64,000 bases of DNA from Sarcocystis neurona (Eukaryota; Apicomplexa; Conoidasida; Eucoccidiorida; Sarcocystidae), in contig KL647302.1 in NCBI GenBank assembly GCA_000727475.1, forward strand, positions 809,449-873,448. Reading direction: 5' to 3'. The position numbers were made by a program, and so were the translations under genes. The notes under the pieces were generated by a model, which was not told the origin of the DNA, did not search any database, and saw only the letters and a program-made list of their open reading frames with translations. Positions 12,764 to 25,300 of the stretch are shown here, in pieces. Numbering within the stretch: position 1 is the stretch's first letter; every line of letters starts with the position of its first letter.

Positions 12764-13332
12764 CTGTAGCCAGCGCGTTTTGTGAGGCGCTTGATGAAGT
12801 GCCGTCCCCCAGCTGAGCGGGCGTCTGCGGCCGCGGAATGTGTCGCAGACTGGACCTCGCCGATGACGCAGTCTTCCAGTTGCCACTCAGCAGCTGCGGC
12901 TAATGCCGCCTCCCCTCCTCCTCCTACCCCTCCGCCTTCTCTTCTGTATTCCCTTTGTGTCGCTGCTGCAGTCCGCCTTTCCTCTTGTTCTTCCTCTGTG
13001 GCTTCATCTGCTCTAGCATCCTCTTGGCCTGCTGCTACTCGTTCTCGCGTCTCCTTCGTGGCTCCCGGGGAACTCTCAAAAGAGTGGGCGGGATGGTCTC
13101 GAAGGACGTCTGTCGTCTCTGTGCTGGTGCTCCTGCGACGCGGCCACTGCTGCATTACCGCGAGCGCTGCTGTTGGTGTGTAGTTAACAGTATCTGCGAT
13201 GATATGCCCGACGGAATGCAGCGGATCGTCAGCAGCAACAGTTGCCGTGGAGTGTGCGCAATGACAGCCGACGATGAAGAGCAGCCGCCGCGACGGCACT
13301 GCCAGGTTGTACCGGAAAGGCAGCCCAGGTAT
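12764..13332 (-). CDS. giant gene: exon
   Basis: Acceptor CTCGCCTGCAG ends at 13333 after a Py-rich stretch; donor GTGAGA from 12763. The frame starts IPGLPFRYNLAVPSRRLLFI and later becomes Glu/Arg/Ala-rich. Phase 0 in, phase 2 out, 569 bases. It continues directly from the exon ending at 14,314. Confidence 0.65.
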
Positions 13333-16300
13333 CTGCAGGCGAGCAATGGAGAGACGCAAGGACAGTCGCGAGCTCTCTGGCACCTACAGACGTCCTTGCA
13401 GAGGCAACGCAGTAGAGAATATATAGGCAGACAAACGTACACGTGTAAAGGGGGTCACACGCACGCAGGGGCGCAGGACGCGAAGGAAGTGCATCCAGCT
13501 ACGACGACCTCATGTAGTCACGCAACTAAAACAAGTGTGGTTCACTCAGCACACAAAAAGTAGATCCGCATGCAGCTTGTACTGGGGCAGGTGAAGCAAA
13601 TGAGCGACAGTCTGAGACGTCTACCGCGCACGTCAGTTGATGGAGACAGTGTAAAAACAGCTAGGCAGACGTGCACAACGAATCTGTGGGAAAGGGCCAG
13701 AGCTGACGAAGGGGACGGGTGAGCTAGCATCAGAGCAGTGCAAAAACAGATGCACGCCGCATTAGGCCGCAGAGATACATGCGTAAAGTTCTCGCGCGTG
13801 CTTTGTCGCACGCGGCTTGTGAGGCGGTGAAGGACAACTTCTTGAGCCGTCGAAACAAGCGGAAGCCCAAGTCAAAAGCTCCCCGCAGCTCAGTTTGTAT
13901 CCAGGGGCACGTGCACACACGCAATGCAGAGTGCGGAACAACTGATTCAGCGACCAACAGCGACGCATAGACGCGTAGGACGCGTGTGAGCCCGGCGACG
14001 CAGGACGTCTATATACGTTATGTGAAAGGGTGTTGGTGACGCTGGGTGAAATCTGCGAAGAAAGAGTGAGGCTCTGCCCAACAAGGCAGCATATACTAAT
14101 ATCTATGCACCTGTATATGTTTGTCACCCCAACGTGGTGGTCCACAACAGCCCCCGTGCAGCGGCATTCACACACGTGCACGGCTCAAGAGTCCACGCCT
14201 ACGGCTACTACGCGTCCGCGCGCAACATCCTGTGCACTTCGTTTACCTTCGACTTGCGTTTTGATGTACACACAGGGGCACGCGGGCTTCCAGAGGCGGC
14301 ACAAAAAACCTACCGTAACGTTGAAGGCGCATTCTTCGGGCTGGACGCCACGCTTCTTAAGCGTCAGGAGAAGAAACTGCACCAGCGGCAGGACAGCCGC
14401 TGCGCCCCCTCCTGAGCGCTTCCCCCGATATCCTGAGAACAAGTAGGTCTCTGTCAGCATCGTGCGCTCTGCGAGATACGTTTCCGACTGCAGAAGTTGA
14501 AATGCGGTCCACGTGAGCGGGAACGTTTTCTGCAGAGAAGCTGTCAGGGACGGATCGCCTTCCATCTGACGCAGAGAAAGCAGTGGCACCGTCAGGACAC
14601 CACCAGTGGTCTGAGTCAAACTGCCTTATTAGTCACGAAGGGATACAAAAATGTGTCGCGTCCGTACGTCGCCCGCCTTGCGGTCTGCCAGATGGTCGAC
14701 AGGAACGTTCTACGAGAGATACCGAAAGTCAGCAGGATGTCTCGCTTTTTATTACACACAGAGACACACCGTCACTACTCTAAGCGTTTTTATGCAGGCG
14801 ACGGTGGGCATTCGTCGCTTGCCGCGTACTTCCACATCAGCTAATATGTTTGCTTTCTCCTATGTCAGAAAGTACAAAGAACGTACTTTACCTGTGCCTA
14901 CACGCAAGTGTTTACGCAACTGTACATATCGGTCACACAAACACACGAGAAGCCCGGCCCACATACGTCTTCCATCCACATATATACCTATACATATATA
15001 TATATATACATGTATACGTGCTTCTATACTAATGTTCGCGCCCACAGGATGTAAAGGTGCACGCATATATATATATATATATATATATATACACGTAGAA
15101 CACTGCCGCGCGCAGTAAGAAAGAAGATACACTTATACATATGTACACACTTGTATAGCCTCTCGCAGGCACCTAATGTGCGTAGGTGAGAGTTTACTTG
15201 TTGACTACCGAAAAACCCGGTCAGATGCTTGGAGGTGCGTGAACGAATAGGAGCTGCCGAAAACAGGAGCAAGCACAGTAGAATTAGGTAGTCTTCTTGA
15301 ATAGTCGATAAATATCTGGAAATAGACCAACAGCGTCGCGACGACGCACACTCCAGGTAAGAGATGCATTCTCCACTGCTGGCAGGCGCTGCCCTCCTGA
15401 TGATCTTTTCTTTTGTTCCCTCCTTCCTGCATTGGTGTGTACTTTGCTCTCTGGTATTCCTCTTTCTTTTCCACTTGGCAAAAAGTTGGGAAGGGACTGA
15501 ATTCTTTTTCTCTCCTCAGCGTACCCAGGGGAATTCACCTTTTTCTTCTTTTTCTTCGTTCTCCCCCGCGAGTGCCCCTCTACAAAATCAATCACTTACA
15601 ATGAGTGACGCCCACGCGGCTCGCAGACGGGCGCAGTGCGTCATCAGTTGCCCCTGCAGGAAGCGAAAGATGGGAGACGCTGTGGGATAGGGGAGTTGGG
15701 GAGGGAGGTTGTCTGCACCCGCCAGAAAGCGCTTCTCCTTCAGCAGCAGGGAAAGAATTGATTCCAGGCTGCAGAGCAATTCGCCCATATCGGAAGCAGA
15801 GAAGAGACAGAGGAAATCCAGCTGCACGTACACATACAAAGAAAGCTGTTCACTTGAAAAACGTCGATACAAATATACTTCCTCCCGAAGAGAGGAAAGC
15901 GAGCGACTGACAGTGACCAATGACCTGCCCATACGAGTGTTTGTGTGTCTCTGCAGTCTGTGAACGTGCGACGGTGCGCACAAAACAACAGTTGCACCAG
16001 ACAGAAGAAAGGTTCTTTTCCCCCTCCTGCCGACACTCAACCAGACAAGGGCGCAGATGTGTCCGCGTCTGTCGTTACGGGAGTCTCTGTGTGCATGTGT
16101 GTTCATATGTAGAGTGGAGACAGACGGTGAAGAGCGCAAGACAACGTCCGTCTGCGAAATATTATAGATCCTGCCTTGTCAAAGGAAAGCGTGACCTGTC
16201 GATACCCCAGCGAATCGCCTTCAGGAGTGAGTATGTCAGAGGGTGCGCGGCTTTACTTACGTCTGTCTTTGTATTACGTAGATGCGTGCAACTGCACGTC

Positions 16301-19300
16301 TACGACTTCATCTACGTGTGTGGGAGAGCGGCAAGGATACTTTAACTAGTGAGCGGATGCCGCTTGAAACACTTACCGGTCGAAGAGGGGAAACAAAATA
16401 TCCGGCTTCGGCTGTGGCATGACAGTCACCGCCCACAGAAGCATGGTGACCTGCGCAGCAGAGAGGCAGGAGCCCTACGAGATTTCAAAAATTCAATCGC
16501 TGCCCCCCGTAATCGTTGAACAGGAGTATAGGCAACAGTGATGGAGCACGCACAAAACACATGGAAGCTCTGTGGCCTGGCCGGCGCGACAAAAGTGGGG
16601 ACGGTTAAGGGTTCTACTGGTGCAGTCACACAAAGAGCTGCGTACAGGACGACGACGTGGGGAGCCCCCACCCAGCACAGAGAGACTTGTTTTCTCGAAA
16701 GTGCGTGCCGGCGTGGTTTTCACTTCAGCGCCGCGGACAGGCAAAGGCAGAGCGCTGGTTCTCTGCACAGCGCAGAAATGCAGCCCCAAGGCGTACAAGG
16801 CTTTCCGAGCAACCACGTGCTTCCTCTAGAGGACGCACAAGCAGTTTGAGAAAGTGAGTAACTCAGGAAGCGGAGGAACTGCACTCGGTTCCAGACGGAA
16901 ACCCCGACTACAGAAGAAACATTCACGAATGCTGGGGGGAAGGCGACACGTCACCAGCTTGCAGCTGTCAGTTAACGACACCGCCGTTTCATTCTGCTAA
17001 GCAAGCTGCTGGTGTGCGGGGCCGCATCAAGGCAGGCAGAAAGACGTTTTCTGCGTCGGTGGTTCTACTGTGGAACACAAACGTCAACTGCCAGAAGGGC
17101 TGCGGGCTGGAAGGACTGACAGACAAGGCAAGAAAACCGGACGCGTACACAAACACGTTGAGCCACGGAGTCATGCTACAGAACATGCGCTTATCAAAAG
17201 GGGCGATAGACCGCGCCCGCGTGCAACCTTCAATTACAAAAAGAAGAAATACGTCTTCACCAGAGGTAGGCTGCGTCCCTTGTGTTCTACACATATATGT
17301 ATAGACGTTCCTCCCCACCCCTCTCTCTCCATAGTTGTATCTAATATTCGCGCACAGACACACACACACGTCTCATGCGGAGGTTACTAAGTCCTGGACC
17401 AGGTTTCAGAGAAGACGAAGGAGGAAGGCCGGCAGGCAGACTGCGTTACTTGTCTTCTCCTACCACGCACAGTCCCTCGTAACAGTAGTAGTATGTGTCC
17501 ACACGAAACTCGTGTCACTTTCCATCTGCCTCATTCACATAAACAAGTACCTCCTTTCTACATATACGCACATATCCTGACGCAGGTGTCCACTGCCGTC
17601 CTTTTGCTCTCCATAATTCTTTAACAGCTCCGTACGCTAAGCGCCACATCCAGCAGAGAACGGCACATGCGATACGGGGTTCAGCGTCGGAGTAAGTCTT
17701 CCCATTAACAACTACCAGCAGAGCTGCAGAATTATTTGTACGAGTGGACGCTGCACTGACGCTACTAGCAGGAACCGTACCCTTCACTTGTTGCCCCTGC
17801 GTAGTAGCCGCCTGTTCGTTTTGCGTCACTGCTGCCACACCGTCGGCTCTTCCTGGTGCTACGACTCGTACCAGAGCTTCTGTTTCTACGCCTCTTGATC
17901 CCCCGTCTCTGTTTTCCAAAGTGTAAATCGTCGAAACACCTTGTGCCGAGACAAATCAGCCAGCCAGGACGGCAGGAGAGAACATGGCGGCGACAGATCG
18001 CGTGCCTGCCTTCATCGCTGTGTTGTAAGCCTGTAAAATCGTTTTCTTCTTCACGACATTGCTCGCCTTCCGCTATTTCTGGCAATCGTCTAAGATGCAT
18101 ACATGCATGTTCAACAACAGAGGCGCTAGTCACACAAGACCCTTTTCGAAAGCGTCTGCTTCACGCATATAAGAAGACGCTAAAGAGTTCAACAAGACCT
18201 GTGCCGATCTCAGCGACAGGCGCAGACAGCGCGTGTATCTCCCCTTCGGGGGAAGCCTCGCTGCTGCAGCCGCAGCAACAGTCTGCACGCACGGCTACAA
18301 ACACAGAGACGTACGCCGCTGCGTTCCTACAAGAGAGCGCATGTCCGCGCACAGAGACAGGACGACGTGCACAGGAATTCGATGGAATTGGTAGAGAAGA
18401 AGAGGACGTACGTCTGAGAAGGGCAGTTCGTGGCCGTGGGTTCCAAGTTGAACGCGTAAGGCTGCTTCGAGCACGTTCTGCAAAGCTGTTGCTGCCGCTG
18501 TGCGTCTCGCCTGTGCATCTCCATCATCTTCTCTAACGCTGCTGAGAAACGCAAATTCCTCGTCCACTGCTTGCTCTGAGACCTGGGGGCTAGCGACTGC
18601 CGTTCGCTCTTCCGTCCAGGGCCGCCGGCCTTCTGGCTTCGCGTTCTCCGTCTCCCCTTGTTGCTGCCGCGCTCCTCTTCGCCTTGCTGCAGCCGGTACC
18701 CAGTTCAGCAGCAAGTGCATGTGCTGCAGCGACGCGTCGTCGGCCGCTGCAGTCGTTGGTGCTGCCGTAACAACACACGCGTAGCCGCACCAACAAGAAG
18801 CAACACCAGTGACACCCGCTGACCTCTCTCTCCCCGTCCTCCTCATAGAATTGCCAAGGTGGCTGCTGCTATCGCTATTACTACTATTTTTACTACCACA
18901 CCACTACTACTACAGTTACTACTACGGAACTACTCTTATACCCCTGGGAGTATTAGTAGTAGCAGTAGTAGTAGTAGTATTGTAGTCCCACCAGTACTAG
19001 TACATTACTACAATGCTTCACCTGCTGCATCTGCACTTTCTTCTTTACAACGAATAGTGTTGCACTCCCGTGCTACTACTACCGCTACTACTATACTACC
19101 AGTACCACTATTACTATTACTACTACTACTACTATTACTACCACGACTACGTCTTTTTCTTCCGCTACTACGACTGCTATTAGTACTGACACTACTCTCC
19201 TCCTGCTAGTACTCACGTGACATCTGCTACCAAAAGTCGAATAGTCGTCCTTTCACTGTAAGTGGTGTCGCAGTTAAATTTTTCGAGCCCCTCGCGATTT

Positions 19301-22300
19301 AAAGCACCACTCCTCCTGCAACTACCACTCAAGTTTCTCTTTCAGCTCCTACTATCGACAGAGCCACTACGGCTTGTCCTACAACAGTGCTCCTTCCTCA
19401 GCCCGCAAAAACTAACCCACCACTCCGTGTTGGTCTCTCGGAGCTGCCGCCACAACAACTGCTCCATCTCGATTCCTGCTCACACCGATACGAATTTTAC
19501 TTTTACTTCTTCTAAATGTCAGCAAACACAGGCCCAGCTAAAACGAGTGCTTCAGGAACACCCTTTTCTCCTTCTTCGCTTGTCAGAAATAGTGCTGGTA
19601 ATTGTGCTGCAGCTTGTGTTGAAGAGCAGCTACACCAACGGCTACTAGTACTGGTACTACTAGTACTAGTACTACTACTGCTAGCAGCAGTAGTACTGCC
19701 ACTGCTGCTACTATTACTACTAGTATTGGTACTAGGATAACTGCCACTTTCTCTATATAGTTAGTGCTACTACAACTATTACTACCATCGCTACTCCTAC
19801 TATGCTACAAATAACGCTACTACTAGTACTATTACAGCAACTATTACTCCTACTATCACTACTACTCCTGCTTTTCTACATGTGCGTCTGCTACTTCTAT
19901 CACTACTTCAGCTTCTTCTATTACTACTGGTACCACAGCCACTATTACTACTACTACTACTCCGCCGTTGTACGAGCAGGACGATCCCTACCAACCAACG
20001 ACTACTCCTACTGACTGCTACTGCTGTCAGTACCACCATCTCTACTCCTACGACTTCTGCAGAAATATTTCACTTCATGTTCGCCCACTATTATCACTAC
20101 CATTCGACCAGAAGCAGAAACATCTTTTCGTTCTGCTCTTGTTATCAACGCTCGAAATTTATCCTACGGCGCCGACGACTCGTGTTGCCGAGACGTCGTC
20201 ACGAGTATTACGACTACGCAGGTGCTTCCACTTACAAGTCCCTGCGAGGCTGCTCGCGCCGCTGAAGAATACTGCAGGGCAAACAGAGCTCGACGGAAAT
20301 AACGACGAATAATCTTTCTGGGTAGCTGCTGAGTAGCGCAGCAGGTCAAGCCGCGCGATCACTAAAGCGACCCGTGCGAGGTGGCTGAGCGACAGCAGCG
20401 GCAGCACGTCGCAGAGCGCCTGAAAGCCCTGCTGCAAAAATGTCGTCGCGTTTGTGGCAGCACCACAACCTCCTCGCTCCTGCAGCGAAGCCTCGTTCAA
20501 CAGAAACGGAAAAAATTTCTCGCGCACAGCAGCAGGGGCCCCAGAGAGCATCTGCAGCAGCAGTTCAAACAGCTGCCACGTTTCGACGACTTCCTGCTGT
20601 GCCCTTGAGTCCCCCTGCGTGTTCGTTTGCACGTCAGCCTGTGGAGTTTCTGAGTTGTCGCAGAAAGACTGTTCTGAGGTGCCCGTACATGCCGGATTGC
20701 TACCCCCCGGCGCTGCTGCTGCTGCAGGAGTCGCTCTTCTTCCTTTTTCTCTACGACCACCGGACGACTGCTGCCTTGCAGCGAGACACAGCAAAACAGC
20801 CTGCAACGCCGCGCCGTGAAAGTAGCAGCTGCGTTCTCTGTGTGCCCGTTCACGCAGAGCTTCGAGTGGGTGCACCGTCAGCAGAGCCTCTCCGGCTGCA
20901 GCAGCGGGTGCAGATCCATCTGGTAAGATTTGCTGCCGTGGTGGCGCAGTGCACGAGCTGCGTTCATCAATCCTCGCCCAATATTCAGCACTACTGCCTC
21001 GGCCCGGCAAAGCCGGAGAGGCACTGCGGGTCTTTTCAGAAGACACAGCGCTGTCGCCAGGAAAGGGAAGATATGCCGGCAGCACAGTCAACCGTCTTGT
21101 TTCCTTCACTAGCTCTTGCAACTGGAAAGAGGACGCAGAGGCCAAGTTCGAAACGAAAAGTAGATGAAACGACTCATATAAACATGTTAGTGCTGTCCTG
21201 TAGGCCCGAGCGGAGGCAAACGGACTGAAAAACGCCGTAGTAGCCGCGTTTTCGACGGACGACTGTTTGTACGCGGTCTTGCATACCCTGCTCACGCACT
21301 GCAGTTCCTCGTCAATCACCTGCGCATCAGCAGCAGACAGCAGAACGACGTTACTGAACGTGAGACGAGCTGGGGGCAGTACCCACACATCGTTGCAGCA
21401 AACGAATTCCCGCGCGGGAAGACTGGAACAGACCCTCCACAAGGTTCTGCTGCTGGCGTTTCTGCGGGGTGGGCTCTTGGCGCGCCGAGACGACTCACGC
21501 ACTCCGCGCTGTTCAGCAGCACCTGGTACATTTCCAGGTGTATGCAGGTATACGCATACATGTGTCGACGGTCTCTACATACTTCCAGCTCCGGTCCAGT
21601 CGCCAACTCTTCCAGGAGACGGGACGGCTTCAGCCATTGCACGGGTCCGTCCATCAAAGAGACACACCCGCGATAGTACCCCCCAGGCCAGTGCGTTCTG
21701 ATCGAGAGTTCTTCCCGTGTGTACAAACAAGCAAACGAGCACCCACGAACTCAAACACATGCATATACTTGAATCCGCAGGAATGTGTGGTAGACACCGT
21801 TGCGCCTACGCCTGTAAACAGAGGTGTAGGCGCCCGTGCATACGAATACATGCGTGAACGTTGCAGCACTTTCTCGCAGAGAACGGAAAAAGAGACTAAA
21901 GCCTACCGTCATCGCCAAAGCAATGGACGCAAGACTGAGTTTTTTCAGAGGCTTGGCAAAGGCAGAAACCGTCGGAGTAAAGCCAGGCATGGCTCCTTTA
22001 TCCTGGCCTGCTTCTTCGTCTGCAGCCCCGAGGGTGCTTTGCATATCTGGAAGCGCTGTAGCCGCTGATTGCTTCACGGGCGCCTTCCCTGTCGCTTTGG
22101 TACTTGCGGTGTCCGCTACTGTTGCTGCCTTTCCCGTCCGAGCTCGTCTCTCCGCTTCTTCGGCAGCAGTCGCTGCTAGCGGCCTGGGTGTTTCTTCGAA
22201 TGAGACGTTACCTTCCAGGTCCTCGAGTCCCAGATTCGCCAGAAGTTCATCTTCCCCTGGCAATATATCCATCGTCGAATCAGCTTCACTTTCCGCAAAA

Positions 22301-25300
22301 GGGTCGTCCTTCTCTGGTTCCTTCGCCGCGTCGTGAAACACTTCCCCGGTCCGTTCACTTGCTCCCGCATCATCTTCGGCTGCCAGTGCCCCTGGCGCTG
22401 TTCCTGCTTCATCCCTCCGTCGCCCTCCAGAAGCTGCTGTTTGTGGGTCGGCCTTATTCGTCGTTCGTGTCTCTGCCCGCAGCGTCGGCGGTTGCACCTG
22501 GGGCATTCCAGCGCCCTCAGCCACAAAACTTCCTCCCGGTGGAAGGGTCTCCAGTTGCTCGCGCCGCGAAACGTTCTGAGGCGAGGCGCTGCTATCTGCT
22601 GCTTTGCCTACGCCTTTGAGGCCTTCTTCGATGAGTTCTTCAACAGGGACGCCAGCCGCGCGACAAAGAAAAAGCACCAGCGCAGGCACTGGGAAATCGA
22701 TCGGTCGCTTCTCCTCTTCCTTCAACCTGGAAACTGGGGAGGCCGGAGGACGCACTGTATGCGCCGCCGGGTCAAAAGGCGACGCTGAAGCAGCTGCAGA
22801 GTGCGCGGGCAGAACAACACCGCGAGGACCGGCCGGCGAGGCGTCCGCCGGCCAGAGAAATGCTTTGAACGGGAGTTGTTGCGGCGCCAGGAGGCGCCGT
22901 TTCCACATGTGAAGCAGTTTCGGCAGCAGCAACGGCAAATGCAACGCACGCTCTACATCAGCGTCTGCAGCTAGCCACCCCGTCCACTGCTTGCCACCCC
23001 GGGAGTCCGAGAAGCTCTGCTTCCCCTTCCTGCCTGTTTCCGCAACATGCCCTGCATGTACACCTTCTGCGGCAGCAACTGTTTCTCCATCTCCCCCATG
23101 CAGGACTTCACCGCGACCGCTGGGACTGGTAGCGCGGCTGCTAGTAATAGTGGTATCACTACTACTACTGCCAAGACTACTGCCACGACTACTTCCGGCG
23201 CTACTTACGCCCGCGCTGCTGACAGAAGCTGTTCTGCTGGCGGCCTGCTGCTGCAGGCGAGAACTCGGCAACGCACCCGGAGGACGTAAAGCGGCATCGA
23301 AGAGCACTTGGAAGAAGTAGGAGGTGCTCAGCACGAACGTAAACGACATTTCACTCTGGGACAGCAGCGGAGAAGTGTCGACACTCACCAGCTGTTGATA
23401 CGTCAGCAGCGGCACCGGACTGTTCGCGAATACAGGAAGAATAGGGGACCCTGCTGATGCCGACGCAGCCGCTGAAGGAGAAGAGACGGCTGCAGACGAG
23501 ACACCTGCAGAAGGGGACGTGGACAAATCGCTAAGGACGGCGGGGGGACCCGAGACGACTGCAGCAGGTGACAGGGCTGATGCCGCAGCGATCCTGCGCT
23601 GCTGCACCGAGACGGGCAGACAGCAACCCAGCGGGTCGTACTGTGAAACAGGCACAGGATCAAATGGCGACCCCACCGGCAGAGCAGGCCACGTGGGAGT
23701 GCCATGGAGAAAGGTGCGGAAGCACCAGGTTCCTAGCAACTCAAGAATATCCAACTTCAAAGACGAAGCCGACGGTGTCTGCAGCAGCAGCAGCAGCGAG
23801 ACACCAGGAAGTGTCACGGCACACACATTACATACGCCTGTACATCAACACAGACGCAGCCGTATATACATACGGGTCCCAACGCCCACATATGTGTACT
23901 TCCAATATAATTCCGCACACACACATACACGCATACAGACACACAGACATGCACACACGCTCGTGAGGCACATCTTTCATCTCTCCTGGATCTCTGGTAT
24001 ATATCGCAAACACATATTTTTCACAGGAGTGTACATGCAGACACACATATACACTTGTGTACAGGGAGACACAGAAGAGGGACCAAGCACGCGTGCGTGC
24101 GTCTGTATTTGTGCGTGTGTGTACGGTAAAAAATGATGCAGCAGATGTCTCCGACGGAGTGCAACAGCAAGATTTACAGCAACACGCGTGCGTCTATTCA
24201 CACGAAGAATATACACGTGCAGACGTGTACGTGCCTGAAGACAACTAGGGGGTGCGGTGTGCAGCAGCCACCTCTCGCCTCGTGCGTCTCGAGAGGCGGT
24301 GTTGCTCGCCCGTGAGAAGAAGCTCCTGCTCGTCATGCTGCGGTGCATCGAAGAACTCTCAACCTCTACGCCGAAGCCAACCATGATGATTCAGGCGGTT
24401 GGCATTTCCTCTTCCAAATCAAGGAAAAATAAAGATTGCCGCGGAGGGAAGCTTCTTCACTGTACAACACTTTCACTGTCGGTTGCCACTTTGAACGCAG
24501 GAGGTGCCTCTACACCGCTTTCGATATCTACACCTACACACACGTCTTCTACAGCGTACAGACATCCGGCTCGGTTACTACACACTTCCAAGCTTATACA
24601 TATATATATATATACATATATACGCTTACAGCGATCCACACACACATGCACATATACGTGCATGACCCCACACAGGTGTGTTTACACACGTACATCTCAA
24701 CAAACGTGTGTCTACAAAAGCAATATAAGGAAAGAGAAGGAGACAGCTACACACAACTAGACCGAATTGAAATTACAAGGGCGTATCCGAACACACACAC
24801 ACACATATATATATATGTGTAAATTTTTATACAGGTACACACACGCAGGTCCAGAGAAACACATGCGCAGCCCCGAGGACGTGTACACAGGCATGTCTCT
24901 CTCTGCTCTACGTCTCTGTCTCTTTCGGCCTCGTATGTACAGAAGGTGTAACTTCTGTGACAGCAAGTGCAATACGCGTGACACGGTCGCGTAGGACAGA
25001 GCAACGAAACAGTCCCGGGTATCTGCCTGGAAGGAGGGGAAGCAACAAACCTGGCAGTTTGTAAGGGCCGCAAGCAAGCACGCTGCGTAGCCAGCTTTTC
25101 CCGGTGTAGGTCGTTCCTTGAGTTTGTTGACTAAAAAGCGACCCGAGCTCACGTCTTCAATTTCCCCTGATTCAATACGCAGGAAGCGCGGCGAGGTGTT
25201 TGCCAAAGAATTCACATCCAGAGAGCAACGTACACAAATTTGAGCATATCTGTGTACATCCGTACCGACCCACCCGTGACTACGTAAGTACACCCACACT

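Noticed and set aside
15364..15690. Plus ORF with hydrophobic start and strong plus-strand Py tract before AG at about 15,519
   Set aside because: It overlaps a minus exon (15,768-15,600) whose splice phases fit both neighbours; the Py tract has no matching plus exon.
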